From NCBI GenBank assembly GCA_025062195.1, contig JANXAS010000001.1, forward strand, positions 64,872-128,871: a stretch of 64,000 bases of DNA, written 5' to 3'. Positions 8,527-15,950 of this stretch are shown here, one piece after another (positions within the stretch are counted from its first letter, which is position 1; each line of letters begins with the position of its first letter). The translations under genes and the position numbers were made by a program. The notes beneath the pieces are model-generated. The model had not been told where the DNA came from. It worked only from the letters and a program-made list of their open reading frames with translations, and made no database searches. This stretch comes from Armatimonadota bacterium (GTDB lineage: Bacteria; Armatimonadota; Fervidibacteria; Fervidibacterales; Thermosaccharophagaceae).

Positions 8527-10242
8527 TCACTTGTGTGAAGTCGCTTTTAACGGCTTTGCGATTAGCAAGGCATATGCGAGCCTCTCTTGTATGACATGGA
8601 CATCAGCGCGCAGCGATTTCAGCAGCTCATCCAGATCCTTGCGCTTTGCAATTATGAATGTGCGCCTGTGATTTCGTATCACCCTCTCCAACTCGCTGAC
8701 ATCATTAATTCGCATGACCACGAGACGAGAGTAGTATACAATGCTTGACTGATCCCTTCTGAAAACAACAACGGCATCATACGAACGAGCCGTTGCTCCA
8801 ATCGCTACAGCAAAATCTCTCAACGGCTCCTGCCTGTAGTGAGCAACCGATGGCGCAACTGTAGAAGCGAGCGATAGATTCACAATTACCATAAGGCATG
8901 CGAGCCACAATGGAAGAGCAACACGGCTTTGCACTCTTTCCCTCAATTGGAATAGTCCTGTAAGACCACAAATAGCTATTGCGAGCGCCGCAACCCATAT
9001 TCCCCAACCTAAGTCAACTGGCTCAGCACCGTATGTGAACCTCTCTTTGAAGAATTTGTTGATTACACTCGTCGCTGACAATGAAAGCAAGGTGAGCAGC
9101 ATACTAAACGAGACCAAAGCTATACGAACGCGGCGTAGCTGCTTCGCATCAAACCTGCCCCCGAAAAATCGTTCAAACCACCAACCGCAAAGCAATGCCA
9201 GCGCTGCAAATGAAGGCAGTATGTATTGCGGGTTCTTCCCTTTTGAGATTGAGAAGAAGATGATGATGCTGAGCGACCAAAATGTGCAATATGCAACAAT
9301 GTGCTCATGCTTGTTCAGCTTGCTCAGCCGTTCAATTGGTGATGCAAGCTTGCGTAACGATATCCTTATGCCATATAGCCATCCCTGTGGGACGAAGATG
9401 CTCCACGGGAAGAAAAAGACAAAGAGCACTGGAATGAAATACCAAAGTGGTTGCGCATGCTCCTTCGCTGCGAAGCGCTGCAAGTTTTCACGCAGTATGA
9501 AGACACGCAAGAACTCGCCGTTCGTCTCGGCATTGATGAGCACCCACCAAGGCAGGTTGATGAGCAAGATGATAAGCAGCCCAAGTGGGATGTGAGAGTT
9601 CTTTAAGCCATCCAAGAAGCGCCCAGTGAAAAGCCAGTATGAGCCGATACCAATAATTGGCAATAAAAAGCCTATAGGTCCTTTCGTGAGCACCGCAAAG
9701 CCGGAAAGAGCATAAGCTAAAGCATACCAAAACAACCCTTCAGTTTCTTTGCCTTCAGCGCTTAGGCGTAAATGTTCGGCATGAAAGAAGGACATAAACG
9801 ATCCAGCAATAAGCAAGTGCAGCACCGCATCAGTAGTAGCCACATGCCCACTCACAACTATGCCAAAAGATGTGGCGAGTGAAAGCGCAGCAATTGAAGC
9901 ACCAAGCGAGCCCAAGTATACTCGCCCGAACACGAATGTCACTATGATGAGCACAACGACAGCAAGTGCGGATGGAAACCTCGCTGCAAACTCGTTTACA
10001 CCAAATAGCTTGAATGAGCCACACATCAACCAGTAGATAAACACAGGCTTTTGATAGCGTGGCTGCCCATTGAAATACGGCACAATGTAATTACCCGTCT
10101 CAAGCATTGTCCTTGCTGCCGATGCATACCTTGGCTCGTCTTGATCAAACAACGGCAATGAACCGAGGTTGTAAAAGCAAAGGACAACACCAAAAAACAG
10201 AGCCAGCAAAAATATGCCCCTTGAATTAACAGCGTCGTTCAT
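8527..10242 (-). CDS. GT39/ArnT-like membrane glycosyltransferase
   Basis: A polytopic membrane protein of about 571 residues of the PMT/ArnT glycosyltransferase family, which transfers sugars from polyprenyl-phosphate carriers on the outer face of the cytoplasmic membrane. The diagnostic acidic motif FDQDEPRYASAART follows the first transmembrane helix, as in ArnT, and NGQPRYQKPVFIYWL follows it. At least ten hydrophobic helices are visible, followed by a soluble C-terminal domain of about 100 residues with SYDAVVVFRRD. The frame extends upstream to 10383, but that extension is polar and cysteine-rich. The ATG at 10242 gives the usual N-terminus directly before helix 1, though its ribosome-binding site is weak. 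Acceptor and sugar are unknown. Confidence 0.88.
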   Translation of the reverse strand: MNDAVNSRGIFLLALFFGVVLCFYNLGSLPLFDQDEPRYASAARTMLETGNYIVPYFNGQPRYQKPVFIYWLMCGSFKLFGVNEFAARFPSALAVVVLIIVTFVFGRVYLGSLGASIAALSLATSFGIVVSGHVATTDAVLHLLIAGSFMSFFHAEHLRLSAEGKETEGLFWYALAYALSGFAVLTKGPIGFLLPIIGIGSYWLFTGRFLDGLKNSHIPLGLLIILLINLPWWVLINAETNGEFLRVFILRENLQRFAAKEHAQPLWYFIPVLFVFFFPWSIFVPQGWLYGIRISLRKLASPIERLSKLNKHEHIVAYCTFWSLSIIIFFSISKGKNPQYILPSFAALALLCGWWFERFFGGRFDAKQLRRVRIALVSFSMLLTLLSLSATSVINKFFKERFTYGAEPVDLGWGIWVAALAIAICGLTGLFQLRERVQSRVALPLWLACLMVIVNLSLASTVAPSVAHYRQEPLRDFAVAIGATARSYDAVVVFRRDQSSIVYYSRLVVMRINDVSELERVIRNHRRTFIIAKRKDLDELLKSLRADVHVIQERLAYALLIAKPLKATSHK

Positions 10243-10744
10243 TACAGCATCACTCGCAGCAAAAGACACATCGTATAGCGCATCATTGACCGTTCGCTTG
10301 TAAAGTATGCAATAATGCGAGCATTGCAAGCAATGAAATATTAGCGGACAACGCCTATCCGAATTCTTTTGAGCGCATTTCATGCGCCCCCCGCATCATT
10401 CGTTGGCAAAAGCGGTGTCACGGATTGATATGCACAAGCAACTTTTGAGCAAAGAGCATTTTTAAAAATAGGAACTGCGCGGATGGTTTTGCTTTATAGG
10501 GGCGGACGATAGCCCACCCGATAAACACTGACAAAAACGGAAGGTGCAGGAAGCTTAATGTCTGCCCATGCTTCAACTGCGTAACATTGCGCAACTTCAA
10601 AATGGTATTTCCCATAGCAGATAACCAAAAGCATTGCCTACAATGTGACCTTAATGACCTTACCAACTATGCTTGGGGGTATACTTACAGCGCAACAAAA
10701 ACAGATAGCCGGCAAAAGGGCTTTGCAAGAATGACAAAAAGGCA
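10243..10744. other. Intergenic region between GT39 and HEAT-repeat genes
   Basis: About 500 bases, of which the first 140 stay in frame with the glycosyltransferase but look non-coding. At about 10498-10524 there is a GC-rich imperfect hairpin (GGGGCGGACGATAGCCCACC) of the same type as elements near 1600 and 14470. No RNA gene or convincing small ORF was seen. It should contain the promoter of the glycosyltransferase operon and the end of the HEAT-repeat transcript. Confidence 0.45.
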
Positions 10745-12013
10745 TCACCTGCTCAATTCATCAAGCACTCTTTTAGCATGCTCCCTAACCATCTGATCGG
10801 GATCGTTCAACATCTCCTCAATCACTGGCTTTGCTTCAGTTGCTCTTAACTGCCCGAGTGCAATGATGCAAGCAATCCTTAGCGACACATGCTCTTTGCT
10901 CCCTTTGACCTCTTTCAATGTGGCTGCAAGCGCCGACACTGCTTCCCTTGCGCCCAAAGAACTAAGTGCATATGCAGCGTGCATTGAGGCAGGAGTCTTC
11001 TTTCGGAGCAATTCAATCAATGGCTTCACAGCTCTCGTATCTCGCAATGCACCAAGCGCATTAGCTGCTCCAACTGCAGCTTTCTCATCCTTAAGCAACT
11101 CAATCAACTGAGGCACTGCTTCTTTTGCGCCAGCGATGCCAAGCGCCACTGCTGCGTTGCTCCGTATCAATGGGTCTTCACTCTTCAACTTGCTGACCAA
11201 AAAGCGTATCGCTTCAGGATGTCTTGTCTGACCGAGTGCTGATAGAGCTGTTGAAGCAGTCGTGGAATCCTCTGCAGCTTTGAAAAGCAACTCAAGTGTA
11301 TCCTTTGACGGATTCTTTATAGAGCCAAATTGTGAAAGCAATTGCACTCGCTTAATTTGATCGCTAACAGCCCTGTATGTATCAATCAACGCCCTTTCGG
11401 CTACATCGCCCATCAAACCGATAGTGAACGCTATGTTATTGCTGTATGCTGTGTCTTTAGTCTCAGTGAAAGCTTTCGTCAGCATCGGAAGGGCATCTTT
11501 GCCGATTCGGCTGATTATCTGTGCAGCGCTATACCAAATCCTGTGCTCCTTTGATTGAAGCATCCTCATCAACTCCAGCAGTGCATCTTTCCCAATGCCA
11601 ACAAGGGCATATGCTGCGGCACTCTCGGGTGCACCCATAGGGATCATATCAGCAGTTGAGATAATAGGCATTTGTTGCGCTGCCTCTATAAGCTTGATTA
11701 ACTCGGGCACTGCCGGCTTACCAATAGCAATGAGTGCTGTAGCTGCGCTTGCCCTAATGACAACATCATCGCTCTTTAAAAGCCCAACTAACTCGGTTGC
11801 GGATTTTGCATCGCGCAATGCTCCGATTCCGCAAAGCGCAGCGACTTTATCACTCGTTGAAGCCCTCTTTGAATGCACCACTGAAAATAAGCGTCCGGCT
11901 GAAGGTCTTGTGGTTATGGCGTAGATCGCCACAACAAACATGAGGATGGCTACCACCCACCCAACGATGCAACATAACAGCATGCTTACTTTGCGTTGGC
12001 TTCGTTCACTCAC
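10745..12013 (-). CDS. Membrane-anchored HEAT-repeat protein
   Basis: A 422-residue protein with one N-terminal membrane segment (about residues 11-33), no cleavage site, and the rest predicted extracytoplasmic. From about residue 50 on it consists of PBS-lyase-type HEAT repeats. Recurring forms are LVGLLKSDDVVIRASAATAL, DPLIRSNAAVALGIAG, VPQLIELLKDEKAAVGAANAL and DPDQMVREHAKRVLDEL; about eight to ten repeats can be picked out. Such alpha-solenoids serve as protein-binding scaffolds. The start is a GTG at 12013 with GGGAGGTG eight bases upstream. The gene stands alone, with gaps on both sides, so its partner cannot be inferred from context. Confidence 0.85.
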   Translation of the reverse strand: MSERSQRKVSMLLCCIVGWVVAILMFVVAIYAITTRPSAGRLFSVVHSKRASTSDKVAALCGIGALRDAKSATELVGLLKSDDVVIRASAATALIAIGKPAVPELIKLIEAAQQMPIISTADMIPMGAPESAAAYALVGIGKDALLELMRMLQSKEHRIWYSAAQIISRIGKDALPMLTKAFTETKDTAYSNNIAFTIGLMGDVAERALIDTYRAVSDQIKRVQLLSQFGSIKNPSKDTLELLFKAAEDSTTASTALSALGQTRHPEAIRFLVSKLKSEDPLIRSNAAVALGIAGAKEAVPQLIELLKDEKAAVGAANALGALRDTRAVKPLIELLRKKTPASMHAAYALSSLGAREAVSALAATLKEVKGSKEHVSLRIACIIALGQLRATEAKPVIEEMLNDPDQMVREHAKRVLDELSR

Positions 12014-12249
12014 GCCTAATGCACCTCCCGATGCAATTGGTATTGGTTTTGTATCTCATATCACTTTCAAAGTAGCGTATGGGCTTACCCACGCCGGTCG
12101 CTTGAATTTCTTCTGTGCGCTTCACTTTGAGCTTTGACTATCGTGGAAGCTACGCAGTTTGTTTTTGCCACTCCTTTTTGGGTAGCTTTCGTCCAGCCAT
12201 ACAAAAACAACGCTAACTTCGTGACCCCTATATCGTTACAACTTGTTGG

Positions 12250-12942
12250 CTATTCCAATGATGCCCTATGCAAGTCATCAATGAAACGTTCAACGACTCT
12301 TCGCCAACGCTTGAACGCACTCTCTATGTCATCGGGCAAATGACCTCTGTAAAAGTATGCAACATGCAATCGGTTGACAATCCTCCTAAATCGGCGCTCA
12401 AACCTTTGCGGTAGCCGTTTGCGTAATTCACCCCAACGGGTCTCCTCGGTGTTCAAAAACGCCATCACTGCCATCCTCGCTGCATCAAAAAGGGCATTGA
12501 ATGCTTCACGATAAATACCGGCATGCTCTGCGTTGGCAGTCCGAAAAATTAGCTCAGCCTCCTCAATTCGTTTCATTGATTCCTCAAAAGTTGGCACAGG
12601 TATTTTCGGCAAAACCTCTTCAACTGCCCCAACATCACCCCAAATAAGTTGCCCAAATGCCCTAACACCTGCAGCAATTAAACCACTCAATGGTTCACCC
12701 ACCCGATGAACAATCACATCAACCCAAACTGGCAAACCACAAACAGCATCCCAATAAACTTCATCCTTGCGTTTCCTTTCGGTTATAACGAGCAAGTCCA
12801 AGTCATTTGCCAATTTCGGCGCATAAACAGCGGAGCCAAATAGGACAATTGCGCGAATGTTTGGGTCAAATCGCCTCAGCAACTCTGCAGCTTGATTGGA
12901 CGAAGACAAAATCTTGCAGCGTGTCATAAGCATTTCCACCAT
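12250..12942 (-). CDS. MNT-HEPN fusion protein (nucleotidyltransferase plus HEPN)
   Basis: A 230-residue protein with two domains that are normally encoded by two adjacent genes of an MNT-HEPN toxin-antitoxin pair. Residues 15-110 are a minimal nucleotidyltransferase. It has G36-S37, the two metal-binding aspartates D47 and D49 in NDLDLLV, and a third aspartate D75 in VDVIVH. Residues 120-225 are all-helical and HEPN-like; R187 and H193 (R-x5-H) may correspond to the RX4-6H ribonuclease motif, but this is a loose match. In MNT-HEPN pairs the nucleotidyltransferase adds AMP to the HEPN toxin, so this protein could be self-regulating. Starts at 12942, 12933 and 12927 are all possible. No separate toxin gene lies beside it. 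Confidence 0.75.
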   Translation of the reverse strand: MVEMLMTRCKILSSSNQAAELLRRFDPNIRAIVLFGSAVYAPKLANDLDLLVITERKRKDEVYWDAVCGLPVWVDVIVHRVGEPLSGLIAAGVRAFGQLIWGDVGAVEEVLPKIPVPTFEESMKRIEEAELIFRTANAEHAGIYREAFNALFDAARMAVMAFLNTEETRWGELRKRLPQRFERRFRRIVNRLHVAYFYRGHLPDDIESAFKRWRRVVERFIDDLHRASLE

Positions 12943-13388
12943 CCTTCAAACATGACCAGAACGCTTTCCCTAATGACCACCTGACATTGACTTAAACGCT
13001 CTTTACTCAAAATTTTGTTGGTTCGTATTAAGGCGCCCACAAAAGCATAGTGTCATCAAAATGAGTGTAGAGTGCTAAGTTCAAATTGCAAGTAAAACTA
13101 TAGCATCACACTTTACACCAACTTAACGCCAATTCGTTTCTTGGCTAACTACAAACCTAAACAGGTTTTTGACGACACCACGCTTTCGCTCCATGGCTAA
13201 CTACAAACCTTGCGGAACAAAGCTAATGTAAAGAATAATACACCCTCAAATCACACTTGAATGCCATAAAATTTGCACAGCTGAATGTGTGTGACTGTTA
13301 AATCACCAGCACCTTTCGTTTTTGTCAGTATTCATCGGACAACCATCATCTACTCCACAAAAACACCAAATGCATAAATCCTATGACA
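12943..13388. other. AT-rich intergenic region with a 17-bp direct repeat
   Basis: This 446-base gap lies upstream of the MNT-HEPN gene and downstream of the Uma2 gene. The 17-base sequence TGGCTAACTACAAACCT occurs at 13142-13158 and again at 13194-13210, 52 bases apart. No gene or RNA was recognised. The direct repeat is well placed to be an operator for the MNT-HEPN gene, though it is about 250 bases from the start codon and could equally be a remnant of a duplication. Confidence 0.45.
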
Positions 13389-14039
13389 TCATTGCAACCG
13401 CCACCCAAGCAACTTAGACAACACTTCCGTCTCCTTAGGTCTCAAATCCATAAAAAGCCAATCCACTCTCAGCCAAAAACCTTCCACCGCTGCCGACTCC
13501 AATACGCCTTTCCTTAAAGCCAATTCCCTGTAGCCTCTCTTGCCCTTCAATATAACCCTCAAAACCTTCCTGCCAAGGTCAATAATCCATATCTCACTCA
13601 CACCAACCCTGATGTAATCCGCAATCAAACTGACTATGCGAGATTTCCTCTCGCCAACTGAATGAATCTCAATCACAAAATCTGGTGCCCCATAAATGCC
13701 ATCTTCCTTTACAATCTCCATCCTATCCTTCCTCACAAACAAAATGTCCGGCAAACGACCACTGAAAGCGTCTATCCTAACTGCAGTCCGAGAACCTAAC
13801 ACAATACCTAAGTCGCGCTCAGATACATAAATGCCAAGTATTCGCAGAAGCCATCCTTGCAGGCTTTCATGGGTCAAATGTGCCGAATTCCTGCCAAACA
13901 CTATCCCGTCAATCAACTCCACATTCTCATCCTCACCAAACCGCCTCACAAACTCCTCAAAAGTTAATGGTCTATCGCCAACAAGCAAATTCAATTGTTC
14001 GCTCTCACGATGCAGCACAACGCCTGCTCTTCTCCCCAT
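13389..14039 (-). CDS. Uma2-family (DUF820) putative endonuclease
   Basis: A 216-residue protein of the Uma2 family, which has a PD-(D/E)xK nuclease fold. The family pattern is complete: ELIDG at residue 41 onward, LPDILFV around 97, and the catalytic stretch APDFVIEIHS around 118-126. The usual C-terminal block YIRVGVSEIWIIDL is also present. The lysine/serine region after the ExK-like strand (VGERKSR) differs somewhat from the more common SPSTR sequence. Uma2 proteins are abundant in cyanobacteria, Chloroflexota, Armatimonadota and planctomycetes, often in many paralogues, and their biological role is unknown. The ATG at 14039 has GAGGGG seven bases upstream. Confidence 0.85.
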   Translation of the reverse strand: MGRRAGVVLHRESEQLNLLVGDRPLTFEEFVRRFGEDENVELIDGIVFGRNSAHLTHESLQGWLLRILGIYVSERDLGIVLGSRTAVRIDAFSGRLPDILFVRKDRMEIVKEDGIYGAPDFVIEIHSVGERKSRIVSLIADYIRVGVSEIWIIDLGRKVLRVILKGKRGYRELALRKGVLESAAVEGFWLRVDWLFMDLRPKETEVLSKLLGWRLQ

Positions 14040-14237
14040 TGACTAACCCCTCTCAAAATGCATTGTGATGCTTTAAATAACCCTCTAAATTCGTGGATAA
14101 GACCATATAGCCTGCACCATATCTTCCCATTCATTCTTTGCCCCAAAGTGTGTTGGTAATGTGCTGTCAGTAATCTATTTGCTTTTTAGCTCGGCAATTT
14201 TTCAAGCTCGGCAGTAGCCTCGCCCTACGATTGGTTC

Positions 14238-14341
14238 GTAGAAAATTTTCGCCGAATAAATCCGGCGCTTATTTGTTTCCTCATCAGCAACTGGATAAAG
14301 CCAGTGGCATGTATAACAAAGCACTGAAAAAGTTACGCAGT
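14238..14341. repeat. Dispersed intergenic palindromic repeat, copy 2 (partial)
   Basis: This copy matches the right-hand two thirds of the copy at 15398-15560: GAAAATT..CGCCGAATAAAT..GGCGCT, then TCATCA..CAACTGGATAAAGCCA, AGTGGCATG, ACAAAGC and a terminal AGTT(A)CGCAG. The left block with ATGCTATGGGCTTTA is missing or too diverged to recognise. Confidence 0.6.
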
Positions 14342-14456
14342 TGAGGTGGGGCAGGAGATGCCCAAAAGAATCGCTAATTTTTGGCAATTTTGGCTTTCCT
14401 CCGCCCCCTGCAAAACAATTTCAACTGTCTAAGTCCCGTTTGTATTGAATTCTTAT

Positions 14457-14476
14457 GGCAGGACAGTAGTCCTGCC
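14457..14476. terminator. Perfect GC-rich hairpin downstream of the pseudopilin gene
   Basis: GGCAGGAC-AGTA-GTCCTGCC is a perfect eight-base-pair stem with a four-base loop, about 110 bases past the pseudopilin stop on the minus strand. There is no strong T-tract on either side, so intrinsic termination is only one possibility. Similar hairpins recur in other gaps of this window. Confidence 0.4.
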
Positions 14477-14587
14477 CCCGATTTCTTTTTGTTTTTGCGA
14501 TAATTTTCTGGCGGACTGCTACCTGCACCTACAAAACAATGTCACCTGCCCAACTTCTAATGGCGTTATCTCAATCCGCCTCTGTGG

Positions 14588-15283
14588 TTACCAATGCGTT
14601 GCTGGTGTTGTGTAGCGCCTTTGATCCCAACGAACGAGCTTAACATGACCGTCATTAAAGAGAGCATTATAGCCATTTGGGTGATTATACTCGCCGCTAT
14701 ACATTGGCTTTGGTCCATCCCAGCCAAAAATGCCCTTTTCACCGAACATTATCCTATCAGGTTCGTTGCCAGCCACAAGGACACCAAGATTTGGACCAAC
14801 ATCTGGGAATGTCCCATCGCCATCGTTCCAAATCCACCGTGGAAACCAAATGTATGACACCCATCCATTGATTGGTCCGCCACGCCTCTCATACTCTTGC
14901 AAGTCTGAGTCTGATGGACAATACCAAATGTCAATGTTTTTCATATAAGGTTGCAAGACACTAACAATATACTTGTAAGTTCCGGTGCCAATATTAGCTC
15001 CATATTGAGTATCAAGCCAAATAACTTGCCCACTTTGAGAATCAATTGTCTTTATGTGCGATTCCCAGTTATAGTAAGGCTGCGATGTCGGGTAGTAGCC
15101 GTCGTAATCGTCAGCATACATTATCATTGCCATGCCAACTTGGCGCAAATTTGACGCACAATGCACCTGCCTGCCACGCTCACGAACCTTAACAAAAACT
15201 GGGAAAAGAATTGCCGCCAATATGCCAATAATCGCTATAACTACGAGCAACTCAATTATTGTAAATGCGCCATTTCTACCCAT
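14588..15283 (-). CDS. DUF1559 (H-X9-DG) type II pseudopilin-like protein
   Basis: A 231-residue protein with an N-terminal class III (prepilin-type) signal, NGAFTIIELLVVIAIIGIL, directly followed by the DUF1559 signature FPVFVKVRERGRQVHCASNL. Near the C-terminus is the family's H-X9-DG element: histidine, nine residues (PNGYNALFN), then DG. The body is the usual beta-rich domain with WYCPSD. With the glutamate at mature position +5, the residue before the cleavage site is alanine instead of the standard glycine, which is unusual. I chose the ATG at 15283 because of GGTGGGG just upstream; the frame continues to 15352. The prepilin peptidase at 3989-4861 is the probable processing enzyme. Confidence 0.9.
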   Translation of the reverse strand: MGRNGAFTIIELLVVIAIIGILAAILFPVFVKVRERGRQVHCASNLRQVGMAMIMYADDYDGYYPTSQPYYNWESHIKTIDSQSGQVIWLDTQYGANIGTGTYKYIVSVLQPYMKNIDIWYCPSDSDLQEYERRGGPINGWVSYIWFPRWIWNDGDGTFPDVGPNLGVLVAGNEPDRIMFGEKGIFGWDGPKPMYSGEYNHPNGYNALFNDGHVKLVRWDQRRYTTPATHW

Positions 15284-15397
15284 TTTCCCCACCAAATCAC
15301 AAAAGTGGTTAATACCATTTGTATAGTTTTTCATAGACAATACTGTTTTCAAAATTGCTCTTTACTTCAAATATTGCTGGTAAATGCTTTTTAATAA

Positions 15398-15560
15398 CCA
15401 TGCTATGAGCTTTAGCCCATAGTCGCTGACAAATTCCTTAAGCGCCGTCTTTAGACGGCGGTGAAAATTCTCGCCGAATAAATTTGGCGCTCAGCCTTTT
15501 CGTCATCAACCACTGGCTAAAACCAATAGCATGGGTGACAAAGCGCTAACAAACTTTGCA
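15398..15560. repeat. Dispersed intergenic palindromic repeat, copy 3 (full)
   Basis: The most complete copy. It begins CCATGCTATGAGCTTTAGCC, contains an internal perfect hairpin GCCGTC-TTTA-GACGGC at 15444-15459, then TCGCCGAATAAATTTGGCGC (another palindrome), CATCAACCACTGGCTAAA and AATAGCATGGGTGACAAAG. The outer blocks ATGCTAT and ATAGCAT are inverted complements, so the whole element can fold back on itself. It is non-coding. Confidence 0.7.
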
Positions 15561-15905
15561 GTAAAGAGCGTTCAAAAACTAAGGCAACATCCAACCCATT
15601 AGCCTCGTGGCTTGTCCACGACTATCTTTTAAATTTCGTCGTTCGCAAGGGGCAATGCAGCTAAGTATAGGTGGATAAAATGTCCTTAAATGGATTTTTC
15701 GTGGCTAAAGCTATTCCTAAAACGGATTTTTAGCAAGCTTCCTGCGTAATAACTCACCCGTGCGTGTTTGAACAACTTTTGTGCCCTGAAGTTTTACAGT
15801 GCGTTTTTGTTGTGTTCAAATCAAGCCCCCAAAATTGAACAGGATTTTTATCGCGAAGGAAGTTTAGTATCTAAATCCACTACTATGGATTTTGGCTTTG
15901 TGAAG

Positions 15906-15930
15906 TTTTAGCAGGCTTTGCCTGCTAAAA
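15906..15930. terminator. Strong hairpin just downstream of the TIG-repeat gene
   Basis: TTTTAGCAGGC-TTT-GCCTGCTAAAA is a perfect 11-base-pair stem with a three-base loop, ending 20 bases past the stop codon of the giant TIG-repeat gene on the minus strand. The U-rich side is inside the stem and no separate U-tract follows, so it is either a bidirectional terminator or a 3'-end stabilising hairpin. Confidence 0.55.
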
Positions 15931-15950
15931 GTTTTGCGAATCAATTTTCA

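Larger units (their letters stand above)
14040..14587. other. Intergenic region with a dispersed repeat and GC hairpins
   Basis: A gap of 548 bases between the pseudopilin end and the Uma2 start. It contains a copy of the dispersed palindromic repeat (14238-14341). It also contains a run of short GC-rich inverted elements at about 14346-14545, such as GGCAGGACAGTAGTCCTGCC (14457-14476), each followed by CAAAACAAT-like sequence. No coding gene or tRNA was seen. The hairpin just mentioned could terminate transcription arriving from the pseudopilin gene. Confidence 0.55.
15284..15950. other. Long AT-rich intergenic region between the TIG-repeat gene and the pseudopilin gene
   Basis: About 670 bases without a recognisable gene. 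The region holds a full copy of the dispersed palindromic repeat (15398-15560), an AT-rich stretch from 15640 to 15900, and a strong hairpin at 15906-15930. The pseudopilin promoter should lie in the part nearest 15284-15390. No tRNA or riboswitch-like structure was recognised. Confidence 0.5.

Noticed and set aside
10243-10383. Upstream in-frame extension of the GT39 gene
   Set aside because: The extra 47 residues are cysteine- and histidine-rich and precede the normal family N-terminus; it is probably the non-coding leader.
10418-10796. Small overlapping frames between the GT39 and HEAT-repeat genes
   Set aside because: They have no ribosome-binding sites or recognisable domains, and overlap GC hairpin elements.
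12943-15950. tRNA or riboswitch in the long gaps
   Set aside because: No cloverleaf, CCA-end context or known riboswitch core could be made out; the structure present is explained by dispersed repeats and simple hairpins.
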